A stretch of 64,000 bases of DNA from Sporomusaceae bacterium (GTDB taxonomy: Bacteria; Bacillota; Negativicutes; Sporomusales; UBA7701), in assembly GCA_031460455.1 (NCBI GenBank), contig JAVKTQ010000008.1, forward strand, positions 91,214 to 155,213, written 5' to 3'. Within the stretch, counting starts at the first letter, position 1. The number at the start of each line of letters is the position of its first letter. Position numbers and translations under genes: made by a program. Positions 43,702 to 52,271 of the stretch are shown here, in pieces. Below the pieces are notes generated by a model, which did no database searches, was not told the DNA's origin, and saw nothing but the letters and a program-made list of their open reading frames with translations.

Positions 43702-44136
43702 ATGGTACGACCGCATAAGGAACGCAGAATCCAGGAATTGCCGCCGATTACCCATTACAAGCCCGTCGGTATCCCTTTGCGGGACCTCGACGAAATCGTG
43801 CTTACTTTCGAAGAGATGGAAGCTATCCGTCTGGTTGACTGCGGGCAGCTTGACATGGGCGAGGCGGCGGACAGCATGGCGGTATCCAGGCCGACGCTGC
43901 ACCGCATCGTAAACAAAGCGCGGCAGAAAATCGCCACCGCCTTGTGGCAGGGAAAAGCGCTGAGGATCGAGGGAGGCTCTTTCCGCCTCGATCATACCAA
44001 CCGCGATCGCTTGCGGCATTTCGTCTGCGGCGCATGCGGGCATAAGTGGGCTGTGCCGCACGGCACCGGACAAAGGGGCCGTGATATGAACTGCCCTAGT
44101 TGCCAGGCTCAGCAAGCCAGACGGGAAGAGGAATAA
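43702..44136 (+). CDS. DUF134-family DNA-binding protein with zinc ribbon
   Basis: 144 residues. The DUF134 part is PITHYKPVGIPLRDL then a sigma-like helix-turn-helix (MGEAADSMAVSRPTLHRIVNKARQKIA, about 52-78), followed by an extra C-terminal zinc ribbon (CGACG and CPSC). DUF134 genes regularly neighbour MinD/NifX-type genes. Three near-identical palindromes in this region, one directly upstream, are probable binding sites. Function as repressor is inferred. Confidence 0.82.
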   Translation: MVRPHKERRIQELPPITHYKPVGIPLRDLDEIVLTFEEMEAIRLVDCGQLDMGEAADSMAVSRPTLHRIVNKARQKIATALWQGKALRIEGGSFRLDHTNRDRLRHFVCGACGHKWAVPHGTGQRGRDMNCPSCQAQQARREEE

Positions 44137-44149
44137 TTTTTTGCGTATG

Positions 44150-44169
44150 TTATGAAATATATTTCATAA
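44150..44169. promoter_or_regulatory. perfect 20-bp palindrome before the MinD/NifX operon
   Basis: TTATGAAATATATTTCATAA is perfectly self-complementary and lies 20 bases before the start of the next gene. Related copies are at 43673 and 40851. Proposed operator of the DUF134-type regulator. Confidence 0.72.
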
Positions 44170-44189
44170 ACTAAGGAGGAGATGTAGAT

Positions 44190-44423
44190 ATGCCAAGAGG
44201 AGACGGAACAGGACCAATGGGGCTCGGGCCGGGTTGCCGGGGGCCGCGCGCTGCTGGGGGACTGGCAGTGGGGCTTAGTATGGGCAGTGGGTTGGCGCGG
44301 TTTGGCGAGCCGGTGCCCAACGCCGATGCTCTGGAGCGTCAGGCGGCAGTGCTGGAGCGCCAGGCTGCCGCATACCGGGCGATGGCGGACGCGGTTAAAA
44401 CGGTGGACAAAAAGGACGGGTAG
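44190..44423 (+). CDS. small DUF5320-like protein
   Basis: 77 residues starting MPRGDGTGPMGLGPGCRGPR, the glycine/proline-rich start typical of DUF5320 proteins found next to MinD/NifX genes in anaerobes; the rest is an alanine-rich helix with a heptad-like repeat (LERQAAVLERQAAAYRAMADAV). AAGGAGGAG precedes the ATG. Function unknown; its consistent neighbourhood suggests a role in metal-cluster assembly. Confidence 0.8.
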   Translation: MPRGDGTGPMGLGPGCRGPRAAGGLAVGLSMGSGLARFGEPVPNADALERQAAVLERQAAAYRAMADAVKTVDKKDG

Positions 44424-44435
44424 GGGGTATTCAGC

Positions 44436-45290
44436 TTGATCCTGAGCATCGCCAGCGGCAAAGGGGGAACAGGCAAGACCACTGTGGCGCTCTTGTTGGC
44501 GGCTAGCCGCGAGGGGACCATTATTGCCGACTGCGACGTGGAAGCGCCGAACTGCCATCTTTTTTTAAGGCCGAAATGGGAGACCGAGACGCGGGCTGGA
44601 GTCATGGTGCCGCGCTTTGATATGGATAAGTGTGACGGCTGCGGCCGGTGCGTTCAGTATTGCCTGTTCAACGCTCTGGCGGTTGCCGGCGGGACGCCCC
44701 TGCTGTTTCCGGAATTATGCCACGGCTGCGGCGGTTGTCTTCTGGCCTGCCCGCGTGAGGCAGTGAGCGAAGAACGGCGGGAGATCGGCGTTTTCCGAAC
44801 CGGGGTTGCCACCATGAACATTCCGGGGCAACGGCTTATCAGCGGATTGCTGGATGTGGGCACTCCGGCCGCGGCTCCCCTGATAAAAACTATGAAGAAG
44901 CAGTTGCCGCATGACGCCGATATTATTCTCGATTGCCCGCCGGGCGCGAGCTGTTCGATGGTGGCTGCGGTCGCGGGCAGCGACTATTGCCTGCTGGTCA
45001 CCGAGCCTACGCCGTTCGGACTCCATGACCTTGAGCTTGCCGCCGGTGTCTCGGGTATGCTGGCTATCCCGCACGGGGTAGTAATCAACAAGAGCGACGG
45101 CGGTCGGGGGGACGAAGCGGTGGAAGGGTGGTGCGCCGCCCATGGGGTGGAGGTGCTGGCCCGCCTGCCTAACAGCCGGGAGTTTGCCGCCAAGTACGCC
45201 GCCGGGATGATCGACGGAGAATACAGGGAGGCCGCCGACACACTATGGCGGCGGCTGGACCGGGAGTACCGGAGGCGCAGCGATGGTTAA
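44436..45290 (+). CDS. MinD/ParA-type ATPase with ferredoxin insert (first)
   Basis: 284 residues. Deviant Walker A SGKGGTGKT at 7-15, then an inserted double 4Fe-4S ferredoxin domain (Cys66/69/72/76 and Cys95/98/101/105), then DCPPGAS switch region. This family resembles Mrp/NBP35 scaffolds and is common in strict anaerobes, often in pairs. TTG start; the stop overlaps the second copy, so translation is coupled. Probable role: ATP-dependent Fe-S or metal-cofactor transfer, not demonstrated. Confidence 0.87.
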   Translation: MILSIASGKGGTGKTTVALLLAASREGTIIADCDVEAPNCHLFLRPKWETETRAGVMVPRFDMDKCDGCGRCVQYCLFNALAVAGGTPLLFPELCHGCGGCLLACPREAVSEERREIGVFRTGVATMNIPGQRLISGLLDVGTPAAAPLIKTMKKQLPHDADIILDCPPGASCSMVAAVAGSDYCLLVTEPTPFGLHDLELAAGVSGMLAIPHGVVINKSDGGRGDEAVEGWCAAHGVEVLARLPNSREFAAKYAAGMIDGEYREAADTLWRRLDREYRRRSDG

Positions 45291-46221
45291 GGAGCTTGTC
45301 ATAGCCAGCGGCAAAGGCGGAACCGGAAAAACCAGCATCGGCGCCGCTCTGACCGCCCTCGCACCTGCGAAGATTTTGGCCGACTGTGATGTCGATGCAG
45401 CCAACCTCCATCTGGTGGTTGGCTCGCGGTTGAAGGAAGCCCACGATTTTTTCGCCGGATTCGCACCCGTCGTCGATGAGGAGGCGTGTCTGCATTGTGG
45501 TCGGTGCACGAACCTATGCCGTTTTGACGCAATCGAGGACGGGGTGATTTCCCGGCCGCTCGCCTGCGAGGGCTGCGGGGTCTGCGCCTTCAACTGTCCG
45601 GCCCATGCCATCTCGATGGTGGATAAGAAAGCCGGGCAATGGCTGGTTTCCGAGACCCGCCACGGCCTTTTGGTGCATGCCGAGCTTGGTTTGGCGGTCG
45701 ATAACTCCGGGAAACTGGTCAGCGAGGTCCGCCGTCAGGCGAAAAGCCGGGCGGAAAAGCGTCGTCTGCCGCTCATCATCACCGACGGACCTCCCGGAGT
45801 CGGCTGCCCGGCGATAGCGGCGCTGACCGGAGCGAGCCTCGTCCTGGCGGTTACTGAACCGTCACTGTCGGGAATACATGACCTTGAGCGGCTTTTCTTC
45901 CTCTGCCATCATTTCGGCGTACCTGTTGCGGTCTGCATCAATAAAGCGGACATCAGTGAAGAGAACACCCGTGCTATTGTGGCGCTGAGCCGTCGGGAAA
46001 GAGCTCCGGTCGTAGGGGAAATTCCCTATGACGACGTTTTCCGGGAGGCCGCTCTAACCGGTTGTACCGTTATGGAGACCGGCAGCGCCGCGCTTACCGG
46101 TGAGATAAGAAGGCTGTGGTTGGCAGTGGCCGGGCTGCTGGGGGTCGAGCCTGGCAAAGCGGCGGCCTGGGGGTTGGAACGGTTAATCGACAGACTTGGC
46201 GGAAGGCGGGGGATGCCATGA
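45283..46221 (+). CDS. MinD/ParA-type ATPase with ferredoxin insert (second)
   Basis: 312 residues, paralogue of the preceding gene. Walker A SGKGGTGKT at 9-17; ferredoxin cysteines at 69/72/75/79 and 95/98/101/105; switch GPPGVGCP. The pair probably forms a heterodimer. ATG overlaps the upstream stop and its own stop overlaps the next ATG (ATGA), placing it in one tightly coupled operon. Confidence 0.87.
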   Translation: MVKELVIASGKGGTGKTSIGAALTALAPAKILADCDVDAANLHLVVGSRLKEAHDFFAGFAPVVDEEACLHCGRCTNLCRFDAIEDGVISRPLACEGCGVCAFNCPAHAISMVDKKAGQWLVSETRHGLLVHAELGLAVDNSGKLVSEVRRQAKSRAEKRRLPLIITDGPPGVGCPAIAALTGASLVLAVTEPSLSGIHDLERLFFLCHHFGVPVAVCINKADISEENTRAIVALSRRERAPVVGEIPYDDVFREAALTGCTVMETGSAALTGEIRRLWLAVAGLLGVEPGKAAAWGLERLIDRLGGRRGMP

Positions 46222-46607
46222 GAATAGCTGTGACGGCGCACGGTCTGGCGCCGGGCTCGTCGGTGGACGGGCGATTTGCGGTCGCGCCCTTCACCTTGAT
46301 TTTCGATACCGTGACAGGCGGGTGGAACAGGCTTGAAAGTCCTTTCTGGCCGCGGGCCAAGGACGCTCCCGGCCTCAGGCCGCGCCGGCTGCAGGCAGAA
46401 AGGGTGGAGGCGCTGATTACAGCAGGCCTCGATCCACTATCATTCCGTGAATTATCCGCCGCGGGCATCGAGATTTTCGCCGCGCCGTCTGGGACGGCGG
46501 CCGAAGCCGTCGACCTGCTGCTGGAAGGACGGCTTTCGGCGCTGCGCACCCCCGACGCCGTCAACGTCAGGAAGCTTGTAAGAAAGAATGCGCGAATTAC
46601 TGTTTAG
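46218..46607 (+). CDS. NifX/NifB-type dinitrogenase cofactor-like protein
   Basis: 129 residues beginning MRIAVTAHG, with SSVDGRFAVAPFTLIFD and a C-terminal GTAAEAVDLLLEGRL, characteristic of the NifX/NafY Fe-Mo cofactor-binding fold. No nitrogenase genes are visible, so it belongs to the non-nitrogenase branch found beside Mrp and MinD. It overlaps the preceding stop by four bases. Confidence 0.82.
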   Translation: MRIAVTAHGLAPGSSVDGRFAVAPFTLIFDTVTGGWNRLESPFWPRAKDAPGLRPRRLQAERVEALITAGLDPLSFRELSAAGIEIFAAPSGTAAEAVDLLLEGRLSALRTPDAVNVRKLVRKNARITV

Positions 46608-46621
46608 GGAGAGTGGAAGAC

Positions 46622-47827
46622 ATGGTTTCATGTGCGAACCGGGAACAAAAGGATAAAACCCAGGACGAAAAAATCGGCCGCTTCCTCAGCGGCGTGAGCC
46701 ATACTCTCATGTTCATGAGTGGCAAGGGTGGAGTCGGTAAGAGCACAACGGCGGTAAACGCCGCCTTATTCCTAAGCGACCTCGGATATCGGGTGGGCCT
46801 TCTGGACATCGACATCCACGGGCCGAGCGTAGCCGGCCTTTTGGGCCTGAAGGGCATGCCGCTCAACATCGTGGGTGACAAAATCCAGCCCTTCCAGATG
46901 AACGAGAACCTGCGGGTGGTCACCTTTCAAGGTTTCCTCGACAATCCCGATCAGCCGATAATCTGGCGGGGGCCGGTGAAGATGGGGGTTATCCTCCAGC
47001 TTCTGGCCGACGTCGACTGGGGCGAACTGGATTTCCTTATCATCGACAGTCCGCCGGGCACAGGCGACGAGCCGCTGACCATCGCCCAGAGGATTCCCGA
47101 TTGCCGCGCGGTAATCATCACGACGCCGCAGGAAATAGCTCTGGCCGATGTGAGGAAATCGCTCAACTTCTGTAAACAAACCAACATCAGGATAATGGGG
47201 ATCATCGAAAATATGAGCGGCTTTGTCTGTCCTACCTGCGGCGAGCGGCACGATATCTTCAAGAGCGGCGGCGGCGAGAAGACCGCGGCGCAGTGGGGCG
47301 TACCCTTCCTCGGCAGGATTCCGATCGACCCGGGCGTCGTCGAGGCTGGCGATCAAGGTAGCGGTATAGTCAAAGCGGACAGTCCGGCTAAGAGTTGTCT
47401 AGAGGATATTGTGCGACGGATAACAGAAAATCTGAAACAGGAGAAAGGCGATGGTCAGATGGCAATGAAGATCGGCATCCCGCTGGCGGGAGGGAAACTG
47501 TGCAACCATTTCGGGCACTGCGAGGAGTTTGCCCTTGTCAGTGTGACAAACGGGGAAATAACCGATGTAACTAAGCGCGTGCCACCGCCCCACGAGCCGG
47601 GCATTATTCCGGAATGGCTTGCGGAGCAGGGCGTGGATACGGTGCTGGCCGGCGGCATGGGCGAAAGGGCGCAGGATATCTTCCGCCAGAAAGGGATCAA
47701 AGTGGTATGCGGCGCACAGGGCGGCTCTCCGCAGGATATCGCGGCGAGTTTCCTGCAGGGGACGCTTATGACGGGAGGCAATCCATGCAGTCATGACGAG
47801 CCCGGACATCAGTGCCACGGGGGATGA
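46622..47827 (+). CDS. Mrp/ApbC Fe-S carrier ATPase fused to a NifX domain
   Basis: 401 residues. Residues about 25-280 are an Mrp/NBP35 ATPase: SGKGGVGKST (33-42), IDSPPGTGDE, and the bridging-cluster FVCPTCGE. From about residue 281 (MKIGIPLAGGKLCNHFGHCEEF) a complete NifX-type domain follows, ending in a His/Cys-rich tail (CSHDEPGHQCHGG). The fusion joins a cluster carrier to a cofactor-binding domain. ATG 46622 is preferred to GTG 46613 by spacing to AGGGAGAG. Part of the same operon. Confidence 0.9.
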   Translation: MVSCANREQKDKTQDEKIGRFLSGVSHTLMFMSGKGGVGKSTTAVNAALFLSDLGYRVGLLDIDIHGPSVAGLLGLKGMPLNIVGDKIQPFQMNENLRVVTFQGFLDNPDQPIIWRGPVKMGVILQLLADVDWGELDFLIIDSPPGTGDEPLTIAQRIPDCRAVIITTPQEIALADVRKSLNFCKQTNIRIMGIIENMSGFVCPTCGERHDIFKSGGGEKTAAQWGVPFLGRIPIDPGVVEAGDQGSGIVKADSPAKSCLEDIVRRITENLKQEKGDGQMAMKIGIPLAGGKLCNHFGHCEEFALVSVTNGEITDVTKRVPPPHEPGIIPEWLAEQGVDTVLAGGMGERAQDIFRQKGIKVVCGAQGGSPQDIAASFLQGTLMTGGNPCSHDEPGHQCHGG

Positions 47828-47831
47828 GATC

Positions 47832-48194
47832 ATGAAAATTGCTGTCACCGCCAGTGGGACGGAGCTGTCGGACCGTTTCGACACTCGGTTCGGCCGCGCT
47901 GCAAACTTTATCGTTTATGATCTCGAATCCGAACAGTGGGAGTGTCATACCAATAAGCAAAACTACGATGCGGTCCAGGGGGCGGGCATCCAGGCGGCGC
48001 AGACCGTCAGCCGGCTTGGAGTTTCGGCTCTCGTAACAGGCCACGTCGGCCCCAAAGCCTTCAAAGTGCTGCAGGCAAGCGGCATCAAGGCATTCGCGGC
48101 TGAAGCCGTCACGGCGATGGATGCCCTTGGCGCCTTCCGGCGGGGCGAACTGACGGAAATGACCGGACCGGACGTCGAAGGTCACTGGCTTTAG
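47832..48194 (+). CDS. NifX-type dinitrogenase cofactor-like protein
   Basis: 120 residues starting MKIAVTASGTELSDRFDTRFGRAANFIVYD, a stand-alone NifX fold with the usual VLQASGIKAF and GELTEMTGPDVEGHWL end. It is the third NifX-type domain in four kilobases. A longer upstream frame is possible but this start matches the family. The operon ends with a terminator 28 bases further. Confidence 0.87.
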   Translation: MKIAVTASGTELSDRFDTRFGRAANFIVYDLESEQWECHTNKQNYDAVQGAGIQAAQTVSRLGVSALVTGHVGPKAFKVLQASGIKAFAAEAVTAMDALGAFRRGELTEMTGPDVEGHWL

Positions 48195-48221
48195 AATTTA
48201 GAAAGGATGTTTACATCGCGC

Positions 48222-48250
48222 AACAGCACCCCAATTTCAGGGGTGCTGTT
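48222..48250 (+). terminator. terminator of the MinD/NifX operon
   Basis: AACAGCACCCC / GGGGTGCTGTT, a perfect 11-bp stem with a 7-base loop, then AT-rich sequence. Confidence 0.85.
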
Positions 48251-48390
48251 ATAATGCCTGGAACTGCGATATACTTGCGATTTATATGATTTAGATTAAT
48301 CTATATGTACACCCACGAGTTGGTAGTATATAATATAGTTAAACCCTCCCCGGAGGGGAGGGGCATATTGGGGCGCGGAGGGGTTGCTTC

Positions 48391-49113
48391 GTGGAAACTG
48401 TTCTCAGGTACCGCCAATATGGATGTGACGAACTGCGAAGGTTTTTCGGCGACACCGCATTCTATTCTCGGTCTTCGCACTTCCGGGCGAACTGCCCCGG
48501 GCGTCCCGATGCGCTGAGGACCTCTTACGAAACAGAGTCCGGCAATGACGTAAAAGGCGGACGGATCCGGGTAATCCTGCAACTTGAGCATTGCGGCAGG
48601 ATAACGTCCCGGAACCAGGGGATGATTATGCGAGGTGCAAAATTCCCTCCCTCTGCATACAACTATAGAGTCAGGGAAGGTCAGCCCACTTCTATTCTCG
48701 TAAACGAGGTGCAGAAGGCACTGCACGGCATTCTGGACGGATTGCCGATCGTAATGTATGCCACCGCACACGCCAGACAGGTTTTCAATTACGGAGAGTT
48801 CATGTCGTCGGCGGTCAATAAGAAACGACACAGTGACATCACGGCACTTATCCAGAGCGGCCGGATCAAGGTGCTTTCCACCATCCCGCTTACCCATTAT
48901 GGATTGATCGAAAAGAATGGCTTGGATCAGTTTCATGTTATGCAACTGATCGAAGGATTCTGGGTTGCCTGGATTGATGGCGATGACCTGATACCGGTTT
49001 TCCTTGACGAATTGATTGCTTACCGATTCATGAAGGACCGTTTGATGTTATACGAAGGGTTTAAACGAAAGACCTATGATGAGTTGTTTGGCGAAAGTAG
49101 AGTTACTCGATAA
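48391..49113 (+). CDS. hypothetical protein of unknown family
   Basis: 240 residues from a GTG after GGAGGGG. The N-terminal 50 residues are arginine-rich (LRRFFGDTAFYSR); the body is mixed alpha/beta with VILQLEHCGRITSRNQGMIM and LHGILDGLPIVMYATAH, without membrane segments. No family is recognised. It lies alone between two terminators; a GC-rich hairpin (CCCTCCCC/GGGGAGGG) precedes it. The first 40 codons could belong to a spurious extension, with ATG 48421 as an alternative only in another frame. Confidence 0.55.
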   Translation: METVLRYRQYGCDELRRFFGDTAFYSRSSHFRANCPGRPDALRTSYETESGNDVKGGRIRVILQLEHCGRITSRNQGMIMRGAKFPPSAYNYRVREGQPTSILVNEVQKALHGILDGLPIVMYATAHARQVFNYGEFMSSAVNKKRHSDITALIQSGRIKVLSTIPLTHYGLIEKNGLDQFHVMQLIEGFWVAWIDGDDLIPVFLDELIAYRFMKDRLMLYEGFKRKTYDELFGESRVTR

Positions 49114-49121
49114 GGCTGGAT

Positions 49122-49156
49122 GGGCTGCTCGTTATGGTGTGAGCAGCTCGTTTTTT
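49122..49156 (+). terminator. terminator after the hypothetical gene
   Basis: GGGCTGCTC / GAGCAGCTC (one G-T-tolerant end) with a 10-base loop followed by GTTTTTT, a standard rho-independent form. Confidence 0.85.
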
Positions 49157-49217
49157 ATATCAAAAAATTTGGCTAACTAGCAGGAATCTTACCCTAATAG
49201 TCAGAATACATTTTTAA

Positions 49218-49247
49218 AAACCGGTTTAGTAAATCGATTTTTATAAT
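49218..49247. promoter_or_regulatory. LacI-type operator and promoter of the tct operon
   Basis: AAACCGGTTTAGTAAATCG begins an approximate palindrome (49218-49240) directly upstream of TATAAT (49242-49247). The same word recurs at 55646 and 56512. A repressor bound here would block the promoter. Confidence 0.7.
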
Positions 49248-49339
49248 TCTGTCCCCGGGTCGACGTCAATTCTTTTAGCAGGTAAAAGTTAAAACAGGGT
49301 AGTCGCTAGCGGATACGGATATATTTGGGGGGATTCCAG

Positions 49340-50857
49340 GTGTTCGAAAATCTATTGCTCGGGATTCAGGCTATATCGTCGTTGGAGGTACAGTTTTTTG
49401 TCCTCATGGGTGCATTGGCGGGAATATTGGTTTCTTGCCTGCCCGGTCTGAGCGCGACGATGGCGGTGGCTCTCCTTCTCCCGTTAACGTTCGGAATACC
49501 GCCTGTAAGTGCCCTATTACTGCTTTCAGGAATTTACGTGGGAGCCATGTTCGGCGGGGCGATTCCTGCGATTCTTTTGTGTACACCGGGTACGCCCTCC
49601 GCCGTGAGCACAACGTTCGACGGTTATCCTTTGGCACGGAAGGGCTACGCCGGCAAAGCAATTTCGATCGCATGCATCTCTTCGGTGGCTGCAGGCCTTT
49701 TCGGAGTATTTGTTCTGATGACTGTAGCGCCGCCGCTCGCGGCATTTGCGCTTAACTTCAGCGCCCCCGAATACTTTGCGGTAGCCGTTTTCGGTCTAGC
49801 CGTCATTTCCAGCCTTGCTGAGGGGTCTGTACTGAAGGCGTTCGCTTCGGGAATGATCGGCCTGCTGCTCGCAGTAGTGGGAATGGATCCAATGACTGGA
49901 TTTGACCGCTTTACTTTTGACAATACCGATCTTCTTAGCGGCGTGTCGTTTCTCGCGGTAATGATTGGAACGGCCGCATTGGCGGAAGTTCTATATCAAA
50001 TCGATACCGACAAGAAAGGACAGGCGTTCGAAAAATTCGAAATCGGCAGTCTGGCACTGACGAAGAGTGACTTGAAACAAATCACCAAACCGACGATAAT
50101 CGGCTGCATCTTCGGCGTGTTCATCGGAATAATGCCGGCGGCCGGCGCCAATATAGCGTCTTTCGTATCTTGGGCTCAGGCCAAGTTATGGTCGAAAAAA
50201 CCGGAAGAGTTCGGGCACGGATCGGTCGAAGGCCTCGCGGCCTCCGAGGCGGGGAACAATTCAGTCGTCGGCGGCGATCTTGTACCGATGCTTACCCTGG
50301 GAGTGCCGGGCGACCCGGTAACAGCAATTATGATGGGGGCGCTGATTCTCCAGGGTCTGCGCCCGGGGCCGATGCTTTTTGCCGAGCATCCTGAGATAGT
50401 GTACGGGCTTTTCCTGGGTCTCATCATCTCCAACCTGTGGGTACTGCCTATAGGGTTGCTGGGTGCGCGGTTCTTCGCGAAGATGAGCAATGTGCCGAAA
50501 CCTATCCTGTGGCCGACGATACTGACCTTGTGCGTCATCGGTACTTACGCCTCGGAAGGAACTATGATGCCGGCCTATACTGTTATCGTATTCGGGCTTG
50601 TCGGTTACCTGATGAAGAAGGCGGGATATCCTACCGCGCCGCTTATTCTAGGACTTCTTCTTGGACCGATGGCTGAAGAGAATCTGCGCCGATCCCTACT
50701 CATGTCACACATGGATGCCACCGTCTTCTTTACGCGTCCCATCTCGCTTATCTTGCTCCTGCTGGGCTTTATCACTCTCGTATGGCCGTGGTTTCAGGAG
50801 TGGTATCAGAAACGTATGGCCGCCAAACTCGGCGTGGAAGTGCCGAAGGATTGCTGA
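49340..50857 (+). CDS. tctA: tripartite tricarboxylate transporter permease, large subunit
   Basis: 505 residues with about 11-12 membrane segments and the TctA motifs GLSATMAVALLLPLTFG, GSIxxG-like GAIPAILLCTPGTPSA and MPAAGANIASFVSWAQA. TctA forms the channel with TctB and receives substrate from the lipoprotein binder TctC (53347). The GTG at 49340 lies 7 bases after GGGGGG. Members move carboxylates; here the surrounding genes suggest a sugar acid. Under a LacI-type operator. Confidence 0.92.
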   Translation: MFENLLLGIQAISSLEVQFFVLMGALAGILVSCLPGLSATMAVALLLPLTFGIPPVSALLLLSGIYVGAMFGGAIPAILLCTPGTPSAVSTTFDGYPLARKGYAGKAISIACISSVAAGLFGVFVLMTVAPPLAAFALNFSAPEYFAVAVFGLAVISSLAEGSVLKAFASGMIGLLLAVVGMDPMTGFDRFTFDNTDLLSGVSFLAVMIGTAALAEVLYQIDTDKKGQAFEKFEIGSLALTKSDLKQITKPTIIGCIFGVFIGIMPAAGANIASFVSWAQAKLWSKKPEEFGHGSVEGLAASEAGNNSVVGGDLVPMLTLGVPGDPVTAIMMGALILQGLRPGPMLFAEHPEIVYGLFLGLIISNLWVLPIGLLGARFFAKMSNVPKPILWPTILTLCVIGTYASEGTMMPAYTVIVFGLVGYLMKKAGYPTAPLILGLLLGPMAEENLRRSLLMSHMDATVFFTRPISLILLLLGFITLVWPWFQEWYQKRMAAKLGVEVPKDC

Positions 50858-50896
50858 TAGCTTAGCATTACACGAAATGACAGGAGAGTGTGTGAG

Positions 50897-51328
50897 ATGA
50901 GAAAAATCGATATTCTGTCAGCCGTTATATTGCTTTTGTTGTCCGGCTACGTTATTGTGACGGCCGCCGGTTTTCCTTTGGAAACGAGGACGCTGGGTCC
51001 GGATTTCTTCCCCAAGCTGATAGGAGGGTGTTTAGGGGCATTTGCACTGGCTATTCTCATTTTGGCCTTTTTGCGCCCCGGGAAGGAAGAAGCGCCCACA
51101 GCGCCGAGCCGTAATCTTATCATTATTATGGCGCTGCTCGGCGGGTATATTATCCTGCTTCCGATGATCGGGTTTCTTGTTGCCACCCCTGTCTATCTGG
51201 CGGCGACAGGTCTTTTGCTTGCAGAGAACATGGCTGCCTGGTGGAAAAAGGTGTGCATCAGCGCCACGGTAACGACAGGCGCCTTATACTACCTGTTTAG
51301 CACAATGCTGAATGTGCCGCTGCCCTGA
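50897..51328 (+). CDS. tctB: tripartite tricarboxylate transporter, small membrane subunit
   Basis: 143 residues with four hydrophobic segments and the TctB-typical TRTLGPDFFPKLIGGCLG after the first. AGGAGAG precedes the start. It follows tctA by 39 bases and together they form the membrane part of the transporter. Confidence 0.9.
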   Translation: MRKIDILSAVILLLLSGYVIVTAAGFPLETRTLGPDFFPKLIGGCLGAFALAILILAFLRPGKEEAPTAPSRNLIIIMALLGGYIILLPMIGFLVATPVYLAATGLLLAENMAAWWKKVCISATVTTGALYYLFSTMLNVPLP

Positions 51329-51377
51329 AAAGGGGGCGACAACTTTATCTCAGGAAGTTCAATCGGGAGGTTCGAAA

Positions 51378-52268
51378 ATGTTCAAGATGCAGGGGATAGT
51401 TCCTCCGATGATAACGCCGTTCGATATCGATGGCAACGTTGACTTTGACGCATTGGAGTCCTTGGTCGATTTTCTTGCGCCACGGGTGGATGGGCTGTTT
51501 ATCACAGGCTCATATGGCTCCGGTGCTTTGATGACGACGGACGAACGCAAGCTGGTTGCGGAGACGACTATAAATAAGGCCGGCGGACGCGTGCCGGTAA
51601 TCGTGATGGTGGGCACGACCAATAACCGGCAGTCGGTCGATCTCGCCCGACATGCCGAGTGGGTTGGCGCTACGGCGGTTGCCGCTGTCGGGCCGTATTA
51701 CTTCAAACATAACGATGACAGTGTCTGCTATTTTTTCGAGGATATTGTCAAAGCGGTCGACATTCCTGTTTACGTTTATAACAATCCCGGTTTTCAGGGT
51801 TATCCGATGGATATAAAGCTGCTTCGTCGCCTTAAAGCCATCGGAACCAGCGGCATCAAAGATGCGACCTTCGATATCCAACTACACGCCGCTTATCAGC
51901 GACTGCTGAAAGACGACAACTATGACGTCGCCCTGGGAACGGAAGCAATGTGGCTTGCCGCCCGGGCGCTCGGATGCGAGGCGTTTATCCCCGGCCTCGG
52001 TAACGCGTTCCCGGAGATATGCCGGCGCATGCACCGGGAGGGGATGGCAGGCGATTGGGACGAATGCCGCCAGACGCAGTTCGAGGTCAACAGGCTGCGG
52101 GAAATCATGTACCTGGCGAAATCGACCCAACTGGCAGTCTACGCGATGCTGGAAATACGCGGCATCATCCGGGCATATCCGAGAGCCCCGTTCATAGCCG
52201 CATCCGACGCGGAGAAACATGCAATCCGCGAAGAATTGGCCAAGATGAATATGTTGATGGAGGCGTAA
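51378..52268 (+). CDS. DapA/NanA-superfamily aldolase
   Basis: 296 residues, a TIM-barrel class I aldolase. VPPMITPFDIDGNVDF starts the fold; the conserved Tyr is in VYVYNNPGF and the Schiff-base Lys in GTSGIKDAT. Placed between TctAB and DgoK under the same operator, it more likely acts on a 2-keto-3-deoxy sugar acid than on dihydrodipicolinate. GGGAGG precedes ATG 51378; upstream in-frame codons are unlikely. Exact substrate unknown. Confidence 0.85.
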   Translation: MFKMQGIVPPMITPFDIDGNVDFDALESLVDFLAPRVDGLFITGSYGSGALMTTDERKLVAETTINKAGGRVPVIVMVGTTNNRQSVDLARHAEWVGATAVAAVGPYYFKHNDDSVCYFFEDIVKAVDIPVYVYNNPGFQGYPMDIKLLRRLKAIGTSGIKDATFDIQLHAAYQRLLKDDNYDVALGTEAMWLAARALGCEAFIPGLGNAFPEICRRMHREGMAGDWDECRQTQFEVNRLREIMYLAKSTQLAVYAMLEIRGIIRAYPRAPFIAASDAEKHAIREELAKMNMLMEA

Positions 52269-52271
52269 GAT

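Noticed and set aside
48301..48945. 214-codon minus-strand frame opposite the hypothetical gene at 48391
   Set aside because: The plus-strand frame has a ribosome site and ends before a correctly oriented terminator; the minus frame has neither. Some doubt remains because the plus-strand protein is also unrecognised.
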